From Aphanomyces cochlioides (Eukaryota > Oomycota > Saprolegniomycetes > Saprolegniales > Verrucalvaceae), in NCBI GenBank assembly GCA_019828595.1, contig JAHQRK010000001.1, positions 682,001-746,000 on the forward strand: a stretch of DNA of 64,000 nt. The letters run 5' to 3'. A model generated the notes under the pieces. It had not been told where the DNA came from and ran no database searches. It saw nothing but the letters and a program-made list of their open reading frames with translations. Below, piece after piece: positions 49,901-59,169 of this stretch (position 1 is the first letter of the stretch; every line of letters starts with the position of its first letter). The position numbers were made by a program, and so were the translations under genes.

Positions 49901-51069
49901 CCGACTTCGACACCACTTTACAAATGCCTCTCTGGCTAACCTACTATCCGGAATTCCTCAAAGATGGGAAGGTGACGCCTGCGTCGATCGTCTCCAGATC
50001 GACTACAACCCGCATGTGGTGCCAATCAGGAGTCTCAAACGGATTCTGGTGCCTGAAGGACTTCCTTGACCAAGCGACCCCCCGTGGCCAATGGCCCGAC
50101 TTCAAGCAATTCCAAGGGCTTATGTCTTCAGACAACCCCTCTTGCACAGTATCACTCCAGAACGGTGAAATATGGTTTTCTCTCGTCCACCGTACTCGCG
50201 ATCTGTACGACCACCTTACCACCGTCTATCACTCGGTTTGCGCTCGCTGCAACATGCAGAACACTAACAGCGAACGAGCCAACCACCACTCCCACCACGC
50301 CTTCCAAGCTATGGTCCGGCAACATAAAAGACCACTAGAGCTCTGGCCTCGCAAGCTCATCGCAAAGATATCCTACCATGGACCACAACTGGCGGTACGA
50401 CACCCGACGTATTCTGTTGAACGCCCAAACTTGGCGACATCCCGTCGGTATATGGCGACGGTGCGCAAATCCCTGCGATGGATCACACCCGTTCATGCTG
50501 ATGTGTGGCTCAGAGTGATTATGTGCATGCTGCCTGTCAACGAACGCTATCACTACTGCTCGTCCACTGAGCCTGAGCGAATACTATGCCCACAAGAATG
50601 CGGCGAGCAAGAATCCATTGCGCATGCACTCCGCGAGTGCCCAAAGATTGCACCGTTATGGTCAGCGCATGAATCCCCGTGGCAACAATTCAACGTAAAG
50701 TTCGCCTGGACCAGCATCATCAACATGGACAACTTCACCACAAACTCCATTGGACGACCATACAAAGACGCTCTCTTTCATCTCTGGGTTGCGCTGACAG
50801 GTGTCACCCTCCACCTGGCATGGACCCAAAGAAACCACAAGAAACACCGCCGGAGGGCCGCACCACCACACCACGTCCTCACAGAACAGTCCTTTCTTGT
50901 GTGGATGTCTACAGTACGATGGTGGATGAGACGCCAAGCTCTTGACGATCCCATCGTGTCCAATACCAAACTCGCGCTTGACCAGTTACTCTCCAAACCA
51001 CCGTACTCCGAACTTCGACGAAAGCACCCACGGTGCCTCGATATCCACCCAACCTTTGATGTGCACTAG
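46917..51069 (+). pseudogene. LINE copy B ORF2, multiple breaks
   Basis: Unlike copies A and C, this ORF2 has its own ATG at 46917, seven bases after the ORF1 stop. The endonuclease region changes frame near 47260 and meets an in-frame TAA after GGDFNLPVNSM (about 47447). Another shift occurs near 47850, and a TGA at 49840 replaces a Trp codon. The reverse transcriptase core (FADD near 49097-49108) is still readable. Not functional. Confidence 0.88.
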
Positions 51070-51188
51070 ACGTCAGGAGCGCAATAGGCGCTCCAAACCA
51101 CAACCTTCAAGTGCTCCGACACATGGAGCGGATTGAGCTTCGGCGATATTAGCATTAGATTTAACTCTAATGCGGAATCCTTTGACTT

Positions 51189-51203
51189 CTCGGCCAAGCT
51201 GAC
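51189..51203. repeat. 15-bp tRNA-derived junction between LINE copies B and C
   Basis: Exact CTCGGCCAAGCTGAC between the 3' end of copy B and the 5' end of copy C. Confidence 0.85.
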
Positions 51204-51250
51204 AGTCCTCAACTTGCCAGATACTGAACACAACATTCACTCTTGCCACG

Positions 51251-53488
51251 ATGACTAACCCTGCTAACAACGCGTACACCCCACCTGCTCCCGCTCTTCA
51301 GGCCGACCAGCCTGCTGAGGATGCGCCTCCTCATGAGGAGTCTAACTTGACCGACGACGACGACGTTGAACCGCCGCCGGAAGCTGTTTCCTTCGATGAG
51401 CGCCGCCGCCGCGCATCTGATCGCAAATCCTCCTCTCACCCAACAGCGAATGTGTGGCAACACTTCGCCAAGCAACGCCAGGCCGCCGCCAAAGCGGCTA
51501 AGCTTGACATCGGCTATCATCGACCAACGATGGAACAGCTTGCACCCATCCTTCTTCTCGCGGAAGACCCTTCCGCGACTGGACGTCAACTCTTTGAGGG
51601 GTTCGAAGCCACCCTCCCATCACCCCCCCGTCCGGTCGTCACGTACATGCAAATGGATGTCGGCCACCTTGCCAACCAGATCGATGAAGGCAAGGCCATG
51701 CGTGCTGTCCTTCACGATCACCACAATGAAGGCATCGATGAGGGACTGACGGATATCGTCCAACTCACCGTGGACATTAACAGTCGCCAGCTCGTTTGGG
51801 GACTGGCCTCTCTGACTGCTGCCGCCATACTCGAGAACAAAGTCTTCAAAATCCCCACAAGAGACGGATTCCAATCATTCACCATGAAAGCCAAAAATGC
51901 CATGGATGGATTCTTCATAGACATTCTAGGCTTCACTGTTGACCGTGAGGCCAAGGCACACCTGTGGGAAATCCTACGCGCCGCCGGAGCTACTCCCATC
52001 TCCGGCATTTACACCAACACCTCTGAGTCCTTCGGAACCATTGGCAGTCGTTACCGGCTGACGCTGAAATCCAGCGACCCGCCAGCGCTGTTTAAATCGA
52101 ATGGCCGATTGATCGACGAGATCATTTTTCTCGGCAAATGCTATCGAGTCTTCGGACGAGACTGGTTTAACCACCGCAAGCAAACCCAACGAGCTGACCT
52201 GGATATCTTGGCCCGTGAAAAGAAAATCCCCTTGCCTGGATCCCAGACGTCTCCAAGCAATACCAGTGCACGCACCACTCAAAACGGTAAACGACAACGA
52301 AGTGACCAGGATTCCGAATCCCCGTGGGAACTGGTCACCAAAGGGGCCACCCTTGGCTCATCTGCCACACCACTCCCTTGGACTTCTCCAAACATGTACC
52401 AAGCGCTGGACGATCGAGTTGTTGTCTCCACAAAACTCGTGGCAAACAAGACTGGATCCGACATCATGGTCTTGCCAGCGATCCTAGAGCGCCCTGACGC
52501 TCCACTCTCTGTCCCACAAGACGCGTATGTCAGTGGCACCAAAGTCCACCGCAACAAAGCTGTCCGCGTGAAGACGTCGTTAAACACGACGCTCGACGAG
52601 TTGGCTGCCTTAGATGCTGCTGTCGCAGAAGCTCAGGCAGCTTTCGAGTCCAACTGCTCGACTGCTGCGTCCAAAACCAAACTAAATCTGGCTCAATACA
52701 TCGAAGTCGGTGAAGCTGACTGGATCCAGCAGGATCTAGAAGACCACCCCATCGTCTTTCGCCGTCAACTCAACGAGATGGCCCACTCCTCGCCCCAATT
52801 ACTGCAGCCACTGGTCCAACTCCGACTCCTCAACAGGTGGCTACGGGCTTCCCAGGGTGCAGCAACACCTTTTCCTAAGCTTTACACCGATACATTTGGT
52901 CACCGCTTCTCCCTGACCAACCTCACCGCCGACTTCGAGACTTTAGTCGCATCATCTCAGCTTGAACAATCTGTATGCTCCATGCACGAGGATACCAATC
53001 AGATCACGCCAGTTGAAGTCGAAACGATCCTTGCCCTCACCGAGATGATACTTGGATCCACAGCGCCACTGATCTACTCGAGCGATACTGCTATATACTC
53101 ACTCACGGCTCAACCTGTCTTCTCCATCCCCTCACGCTCGCGCTCCAGATACCTTGCGTCAGCTACCGTACGACACATCCTATGGGGATCGCCGACGCTA
53201 GGAACCACTCTGTGGGATGCGCTGAAAGCTATTATAACTGCAGCACACGCAGCTACTAAATCACCAACGACGCATGACGAACAAAGCTCCAACCATCCCT
53301 TAGACGTAGTCAGGCAGACCCTCAACCGATGGGCTGTCATCATGAACACTATGGAGATAGCTGAAGAGCTCGAAGCTCTGAACGTCGAGTTTGAGAATCA
53401 AGTCATGCTTGAAAACTCCACGCGCCGTCTCGTCCAGGGCGACCTCACAGACCTCTGGACTGACTTCACAATATCTGCGAGTGGTTAA
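51251..53488 (+). CDS. LINE copy C ORF1
   Basis: A 745-residue open frame with one residue change that I noticed against copy A (APILLL for APVLLL). It starts 47 nt after the junction 15-mer. There is no CCHC motif and no family I recognise; the basic N-terminal patch and the position before the endonuclease/reverse transcriptase ORF suggest an RNA-binding role in the retrotransposition particle. Confidence 0.82.
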   Translation: MTNPANNAYTPPAPALQADQPAEDAPPHEESNLTDDDDVEPPPEAVSFDERRRRASDRKSSSHPTANVWQHFAKQRQAAAKAAKLDIGYHRPTMEQLAPILLLAEDPSATGRQLFEGFEATLPSPPRPVVTYMQMDVGHLANQIDEGKAMRAVLHDHHNEGIDEGLTDIVQLTVDINSRQLVWGLASLTAAAILENKVFKIPTRDGFQSFTMKAKNAMDGFFIDILGFTVDREAKAHLWEILRAAGATPISGIYTNTSESFGTIGSRYRLTLKSSDPPALFKSNGRLIDEIIFLGKCYRVFGRDWFNHRKQTQRADLDILAREKKIPLPGSQTSPSNTSARTTQNGKRQRSDQDSESPWELVTKGATLGSSATPLPWTSPNMYQALDDRVVVSTKLVANKTGSDIMVLPAILERPDAPLSVPQDAYVSGTKVHRNKAVRVKTSLNTTLDELAALDAAVAEAQAAFESNCSTAASKTKLNLAQYIEVGEADWIQQDLEDHPIVFRRQLNEMAHSSPQLLQPLVQLRLLNRWLRASQGAATPFPKLYTDTFGHRFSLTNLTADFETLVASSQLEQSVCSMHEDTNQITPVEVETILALTEMILGSTAPLIYSSDTAIYSLTAQPVFSIPSRSRSRYLASATVRHILWGSPTLGTTLWDALKAIITAAHAATKSPTTHDEQSSNHPLDVVRQTLNRWAVIMNTMEIAEELEALNVEFENQVMLENSTRRLVQGDLTDLWTDFTISASG

Positions 53489-56400
53489 TCCTGTCTCATC
53501 TTCCACCCAACTTGGAGGCGCGGCCAGCGTCTCATTCACCACCTGCAACCTCAACGGATTTAAAGATCACGACGACACCCCCGCATTAGCTCTCGGCAAG
53601 CACCTCCACCAATGTGTGTTCTTCCAAGAAACCAAAATCAACAATCAAGACCATTTCCGCACCATCCGCCGACACCTGACAAATCACGTTGGCTACAAGA
53701 AGTACCAGTTATTCGTGAATGATCAGAGAACGTCCGCCCACAGTTCCACGACGCGTCGGAACAAGGGCGTAGCGACCTTCTTTCACGAGTCCATGCCAGG
53801 ATTCCACAATCTCAAACCGCTCTACGACAAACGAGTGCCCAATCGGTACCTAGTCGTTCGAACGATGTGGACCTCAACACCCGTATTCTTTCACAACGTC
53901 TACGCACCCGTCGAAGATGACCAACGCGCTGCCTTCTTTGCATCTCTCCCAACGGACTTCGATGACGATGACCAGGGCATCCACATCATCGGTGGAGACT
54001 TCAATCTACCACTAAACACAGCCCTCGATGCCACCACGCCGTCTGCCAACTACAATAACGGAAAAGCCGAATGTCTCGCCTGGTTGGCAGCACTACGCGT
54101 CACTGACGCATATCGGCTTAAGTACCCCTCGACACGAGCGTTTTCCGGTCCCGGCCGCAGAAATCGACTGGATTACATCTTCGTTGACTGGGGACTAGCG
54201 ACCCACCACCTGCACAACTCGGTCTACGAAGCTAACCGATACCGTGGGGACCATTTAACACACACGACAACCCTAGCAACGGTGATACCAACCACACCTT
54301 CAAAAAAGCAACCCTCCACCTGGCGGCTCCCACGGGAGCTTCTCCTCAATCCACATACAGTAAAAGCTATCAAAGGCGAGGCCCAAAGCCTCCTCGACGA
54401 GCTCCTCGAGGACACAGAGTGCAATGCGGGGGCTAAGTGGCTTGGCTGGCTTCGCCGAATGAAGCGTAAGATGAAGCAAGGCCATTTCAATCGTCAACGC
54501 CACCGTCAGAAGCTCCTGACAATGCTTCGTCGATGCGTGGTCAAAGCGAAATCGGACCTGCGCGCTGGTCTCGTCGAGCCAGCGGCTGTCCAAACGGCGC
54601 GCGATAGATATACTGATGCAAAAGCTGAACACCTCCAATCATCTCTAGACCGTGGATTTGACCGTCATGCGACTCTCAACGAATCAGCTACGGCGCATTT
54701 CCTGCGTAAACCACCTGCGCTAAAGGTACCTATCACCTCAGCGATGAAAAACGGCGTGATCACCACAAATCCGGATGAAGTTGCTAGCATCTTCACAACA
54801 CACTGGCGGTCCATAATGGTGAAGCCCGCAACAAACCCCTCGCCCGATCCTGCTCTACAGGAGACTGTCATCAACCACGTCACAGCTTCATTGTCGACGG
54901 ATCAGCGCAGAGCCCATGACAGACCAATTATTGCCTCTGAACTGTGCTCAGCAATCGAGACAATGCGCAGAAACAAGTCGCCTGGCCTGGACGGCTGGCC
55001 GGCGGCCTTCTTCCAAGTAGCTCCCGAGACCTTCGCGGCCATTCTCTGCATAGTTTTCGAGTACCAACGTAAGCACCATGGCTGTCTCCTACCACATCAG
55101 CGCAAAAGTTCAATCACCTTGCTATACAAGAAAGGAGAGCGCACTGATCCCGGAAACTATCGACCGATTGCTCTCATGCCAGTGGAAGTCAAAATACTTT
55201 CGCGTGTGTTAGCTTATCGACTGTCGGCAGTAGCGGACACGCTTATTCACCCGTCCCAAGCAGGTTTTGTGAAGGGCCGCAATATAACCGACCACATTCA
55301 TTTGATTCAAGCCCTCCAACACAAGGCCACCCGCAATAATGAGGAATGGTACGCTACATTCCTCGACTTTGCGAAGGCCTATGACATGGTCCGCTGGCCA
55401 TTCCTCTTTGCAGTGATGTCAAAAATGAACATCGGTCCTGAGTTTTTGGGCTGGGTCCGCTTGCTGTACAGGAACCCAGAAGTCCACTTGTTGCTCAATG
55501 GCGCACCTGGTCCCACCATTCGATCCAACCGCGGAGTCAAACAAGGCTGTCCTCTGTCCTGTCTTCTTTTCGACCTGTATCTAGAGCCACTTGGCGCCAT
55601 GCTTTGCGCTCGCCCCGAAGCTGGCATCCAAATCGATGACGACACTTGCCTTACTAGCGTGTTCTTCGCTGACGACTCCACCACACTATCGGGATCGCTT
55701 GAGTCGGCTGAATACCAAGTGGACGAGATCGTCGGCAAGTTTTGCGCGGTCTCTGGAGCTGCGTTAAACCGATCTAAGTGCATCACACTAGCCCACAACA
55801 ATAATGAAGAGCCGACTGGACGAGCCTCGGCACCGTCCATCACACTAGCAGCGTCAGGCCAGCCGATTCGCTTCCTCGGCGCCTACATTGGCCACCGTCT
55901 GCCACCCAACTACCATGCGCAGCAAATAAACGACAAATACCTCGCAGCCTTTGCCCAATGGCACAGCCGCGCGAGAACAATTCAAGGCCGTCGAACACTA
56001 GCCTCGTCACTGATCCTTGGCCTTGTTTGGCACGATACTGCCGTAACTCCAATCCCAGCGGGCATGATCGAGACTTGGCAACGGATGTTAAACAACTACA
56101 TCGCTGGAGGCAAGACTGCCATCGACCTTAAGTATCGCCTCCCCATCAACGGTAGTTGGATGTATGATAAAGTCCTGGGGCTTGGAATCCCCCACATAGC
56201 TTCAATCATCCGTGGGCAGCGATTCAGGCTCCTCCAAAGACTTCTGGCTGGGCCGACCATTGCGCCTCGACCGCTGTGGTTTTCACTCGTGCTTGAACAA
56301 TTCGCCAATTGCACACGAACAGTCTATCGCCCTTCCCAGCCATTTGACTTCCTGTGGTACAGGCCACAGATTAGCTCAGCGTGGCTGGACCTTCCCGAGC

Positions 56401-57641
56401 TCCACCCAATGTGGCTGGACGTCTGGCAAGCCTGGTCTAAAGTCCCAATGAAGCATCGCCTTCCGATACGTCCAGATTTGCCCATGACCCTGCACATGCC
56501 TATCTGGCTCACCACGTATCACGACTTCTTACTCCACGGCAAGACCACTGCTGCATCGATTATATCCCGATCTACAGAAGCCCGCTTGTGGTGTCAAGCG
56601 GGAGCACGAAACGGTCTCACATGCCTCAGTGCTTTCTTGAACAAAACCACTCCACAAGGCTACTGGCCCACCTTCCAACAATTTCAGGGACTCATGTCCT
56701 CAGGCAACCCGGCATGCACAGTCTCCTTTCAAAATGGCCGAATTTGGTTTCATCCCGTGCACCGCACACGCAGCGTGTACGACCACCTGACGCAAGTCTA
56801 CCTTTCTACCTGTACCCGCTTCCAAGTCCGCCATGATGCCCCTCAGATCATTCCATCGTCTCCACCTCTTCCCTTTCGAGCACTTGTGCGCGACCAACAA
56901 CAGCCCTACCCAATGTGGCCGAGGAAACTCATCGCCAAAATAGCACACCATGGTCCCACCCCAACGGATCCACACCCGACTTACAACTCGAGTCGCCCTG
57001 ACCATGATACGGCTAGGAAATACATGTCCCTTGTGCGCAAATCCCTACGATGGGTTACCCCAGTTCACGCCGATGTATGGTTCCGAGCTACAATGAACAT
57101 GCTCCCAGTCAACGAACGCTATAAATACCTCCTATCAACTGACCCCGAGCGTGTGCTGTGCCCCCACGAATGTGATAGTCGAGAAACACTTGCCCATGCT
57201 CTGCATACTTGTCCGTCGATTGCTCCACTGTGGACTGCCCACGAAGGGCCGTGGCAACAGTTTGGCGTATCATTCTCTTGGACCAACATCGCTAATCTTG
57301 ACCGCTTCAAGGTCAACGCTCTGGGAAGACTTACCAAGGACACACTCTTTCAACTCTGGGTCATGCTCGTAGGAGTTTCACTCCATACGGCTTGGACCCA
57401 GCGCAACAATCGGAAACACCGCCGCCGAGCAGCGCCTCCACCGCACGTCCTCGTCGAGCAATCCTTCCTTCTGTGGATGGGCACCGTTCGCTGGTGGATG
57501 CGACGACAGGATGCCGACGACCCGGTCATTGATCAAACTCGAACAGTCCTCGAGAAACTCTTCTCCCAGACTCCATATTCCGAACTTCGAAGCAAATATC
57601 CAAAATGTTTGGCACTCGAAACTACGTTCGATGTGCATTAG
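53487..57641 (+). CDS. LINE copy C ORF2: APE endonuclease and reverse transcriptase
   Basis: About 1,380 residues, open from the end of ORF1 to TTFDVH-stop. The N-terminal APE-like endonuclease has the metal and catalytic motifs CNLNG, QETK, NVYAP, GDFNLP and RLDYIFVD; the usual SDH triad is GDH here. The reverse transcriptase has LDFAKAYDM, QGCPLSCLLFD and FADD (55665-55676), then LNRSKC. The C-terminus has a zinc-binding candidate CPHECDSRETLAHALHTC. Domain order and motifs fit the L1/Tx1-like LINEs, though clade assignment needs a tree. No ATG precedes the endonuclease in this frame after the ORF1 stop, so it must be translated by reinitiation, a non-AUG start, or +1 frameshifting from ORF1. 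Confidence 0.88.
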   Translation, partial: NPVSSSTQLGGAASVSFTTCNLNGFKDHDDTPALALGKHLHQCVFFQETKINNQDHFRTIRRHLTNHVGYKKYQLFVNDQRTSAHSSTTRRNKGVATFFHESMPGFHNLKPLYDKRVPNRYLVVRTMWTSTPVFFHNVYAPVEDDQRAAFFASLPTDFDDDDQGIHIIGGDFNLPLNTALDATTPSANYNNGKAECLAWLAALRVTDAYRLKYPSTRAFSGPGRRNRLDYIFVDWGLATHHLHNSVYEANRYRGDHLTHTTTLATVIPTTPSKKQPSTWRLPRELLLNPHTVKAIKGEAQSLLDELLEDTECNAGAKWLGWLRRMKRKMKQGHFNRQRHRQKLLTMLRRCVVKAKSDLRAGLVEPAAVQTARDRYTDAKAEHLQSSLDRGFDRHATLNESATAHFLRKPPALKVPITSAMKNGVITTNPDEVASIFTTHWRSIMVKPATNPSPDPALQETVINHVTASLSTDQRRAHDRPIIASELCSAIETMRRNKSPGLDGWPAAFFQVAPETFAAILCIVFEYQRKHHGCLLPHQRKSSITLLYKKGERTDPGNYRPIALMPVEVKILSRVLAYRLSAVADTLIHPSQAGFVKGRNITDHIHLIQALQHKATRNNEEWYATFLDFAKAYDMVRWPFLFAVMSKMNIGPEFLGWVRLLYRNPEVHLLLNGAPGPTIRSNRGVKQGCPLSCLLFDLYLEPLGAMLCARPEAGIQIDDDTCLTSVFFADDSTTLSGSLESAEYQVDEIVGKFCAVSGAALNRSKCITLAHNNNEEPTGRASAPSITLAASGQPIRFLGAYIGHRLPPNYHAQQINDKYLAAFAQWHSRARTIQGRRTLASSLILGLVWHDTAVTPIPAGMIETWQRMLNNYIAGGKTAIDLKYRLPINGSWMYDKVLGLGIPHIASIIRGQRFRLLQRLLAGPTIAPRPLWFSLVLEQFANCTRTVYRPSQPFDFLWYRPQISSAWLDLPELHPMWLDVWQAWSKVPMKHRLPIRPDLPMTLHMPIWLTTYHDFLLHGKTTAASIISRSTEARLWCQAGARNGLTCLSAFLNKTTPQGYWPTFQQFQGLMSSGNPACTVSFQNGRIWFHPVHRTRSVYDHLTQVYLSTCTRFQVRHDAPQIIPSSPPLPFRALVRDQQQPYPMWPRKLIAKIAHHGPTPTDPHPTYNSSRPDHDTARKYMSLVRKSLRWVTPVHADVWFRATMNMLPVNERYKYLLSTDPERVLCPHECDSRETLAHALHTCPSIAPLWTAHEGPWQQFGVSFSWTNIANLDRFKVNALGRLTKDTLFQLWVMLVGVSLHTAWTQRNNRKHRRRAAPPPHVLVEQSFLLWMGTVRWWMRRQDADDPVIDQTRTVLEKLFSQTPYSELRSKYPKCLALETTFDVH

Positions 57642-57770
57642 CCACCCCTCCCCCAACCACTGGCTCCCAAGCTCCAGTGATGAAACCGCTGCCTGCGCTC
57701 TAGCACAAGGACAGGATTGAGCTTCGGCAAGATTAGCTTAGACTAACATCTAACGCGCATCCTTTGACTT

Positions 57771-57785
57771 CTCGGCCAACCTGAC
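57771..57785. repeat. 15-bp tRNA-derived junction between LINE copies C and D (one variant base)
   Basis: CTCGGCCAACCTGAC, the same variant as at 44626. Confidence 0.8.
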
Positions 57786-59169
57786 AGTCCTCCTCTTGCC
57801 AGACACTGAATACAACATTCACTCCTGCTACGATGACTATCCCTGCTTCCTCCGCCTCCACCACGTCCAACAACCAAGCGAACTGATCGCCACCGGCCAG
57901 CCCTGGTGCCGTAGCTCCTCCTCCTCAGGAATCCACCCCACCTGAAAAAGCAAGCGGCGAATCGTCGTCCGATGCACCGTCCTTCGATGAGCGCCGCCGC
58001 CGCGCAACTGAGCGCAGATCCTCTGCGCACCCATCTGCCAACATATGGCAGCACTATGCCGAACAACGTCGCCAGGCCGCCAAAGTGGCCAAGGAAGATG
58101 TCGGCTACCACCGCCCAACGATGGAGCAACTCGCTCCTGTCCTGGCCTTTGCCGACGATCCCGCTGCTACGGGACGGGAACTCTTTGAAGCCTTTGAAAG
58201 TGCCGTTCCCACGTCAAACCGCCCGATTGTCGCGTATATGCACATGGACGTCGGGTTTTTTATCAATCAAATTGACGAAGGCCGTGCCTTACGCGCAGTC
58301 CTCCACGATCATCGCAACGAGGGTATTGATGAAGGCTTAGCTGACCTTGTGCAGCTCACAGCCAATACCAACAGTCGCCAACTTATCTGGGGCCTCGCCT
58401 CCCTGTATGCCATATCCATACTTGAGAACAAGTCATTCAAGATACCGGTCAAAGACGGCACTCAAACCTTCACCATGCAAGCCACAAGTGCCATGGATGG
58501 TTTCTTCCTCGACATCCTTAGCTTCGATGCCAACCGCGAAGCCAAGGGCCACCTCTGGGACGTCCTCCAAGCGGCCGGTGCGACGCCACTCACCGGCCTA
58601 TACACGAACACGTCCGAAGCCTTCGGTACCACTGGCAGCCGCTACCGTCTGACCTTCAAGGCTGCCGATCCTCCACCAATGCTCAAGTCCAACGGCAGGT
58701 TGATTGATGAGATCATCCTGCTGGGTAAGTGTTACCGTGTGTACGGTAAGGATTGGTACAACCATCGCAAACAAACTCAGCGCTTGGATCTGGATATCCT
58801 AGCACGTGAGAAAAAGATCCTAATCCCGGGATCCAAGCCCGCGCAAACCAACAACAACACGCGACCAACCCAAGATGGCAAGCGTCAGCGTGTAGAAACA
58901 GAACCTGACCTTCCGTGGGAACTCGTACGCAAAGGTGCTAAACAAGGCACAACGGACGATCCCCTCCCGTGGGTCTCCCACAATATGTACCAGTCCCTCG
59001 ACGAGCGTGTGATTGTATCCACGAAGCAAGTGGCCACCGCCGCTGGCACCGATATAACGATCCTCCCTGTCATCTTCGAGCGTCCTGCGCTCCAACGTCC
59101 ACCCCCCAAGACGCATTCGTCAGCGGAACAAAACCCCACCGCAACAAGGCTGTGCGAGCCAAAACGTCG
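57786..59169 (+). mobile_element. LINE copy D, third lineage, 3'-truncated
   Basis: Keeps the 5' leader (AGTCCTCCTCTTGCC) and about 60% of ORF1, then similarity to the other copies stops abruptly near 59169, where antisense Crinkler sequence begins. Losing the 3' end is not normal for LINE insertion and points to a later deletion or rearrangement. Confidence 0.85.
57833..59169 (+). pseudogene. LINE copy D ORF1, nonsense-mutated and truncated
   Basis: The ATG at 57833 is followed by an in-frame TGA after 17 codons (about 57884). The same frame is then open to about 59090 with clear ORF1 landmarks (SFDERRRRATERRSS, VGYHRPTMEQLAPVL, TGSRYRLTFKAAD). A frame change near 59085 precedes the junction. 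It is divergent from both A/C and B, so it marks a third lineage at the same target. Confidence 0.82.

Larger units (their letters stand above)
44641..51188 (+). mobile_element. LINE copy B, full length (6,548 bp), decayed divergent lineage
   Basis: Same layout and target as copy A but clearly divergent in both ORFs. Its 5' leader starts AGTCCTCAACTTTCCAG and its 3' tail keeps the conserved GATTGAGCTTCGGC and CCTTTGACTT blocks. Several frameshifts and stops mark it as dead. Confidence 0.9.
51204..57770 (+). mobile_element. LINE copy C, full length (6,567 bp), both ORFs open
   Basis: The only copy here with ORF1 and ORF2 both uninterrupted. Its length exceeds copy A by exactly the one T that A has lost. 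It is bounded by the 15-mer on both sides (51189-51203 and 57771-57785). It is the best candidate for an active element, or for a very recent copy of one. Confidence 0.92.

Noticed and set aside
38107..57785. Long direct repeats suggesting an LTR retrotransposon
   Set aside because: The repeated units contain ORF1 plus APE endonuclease/reverse transcriptase with no integrase, protease or tRNA primer site; they are tandem LINEs, not LTRs.
38045..57785. Possible extra tRNA pseudogenes at LINE junctions
   Set aside because: Only the first 15 nt of the tRNA are present at each junction, with no D-stem partner, anticodon or T arm.
58885..59169. C-terminal 95 codons of the minus-strand frame following the Crinkler domain
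   Set aside because: This part is the exact antisense of LINE D ORF1, so it is not native Crinkler sequence; I kept it only as a junction observation.
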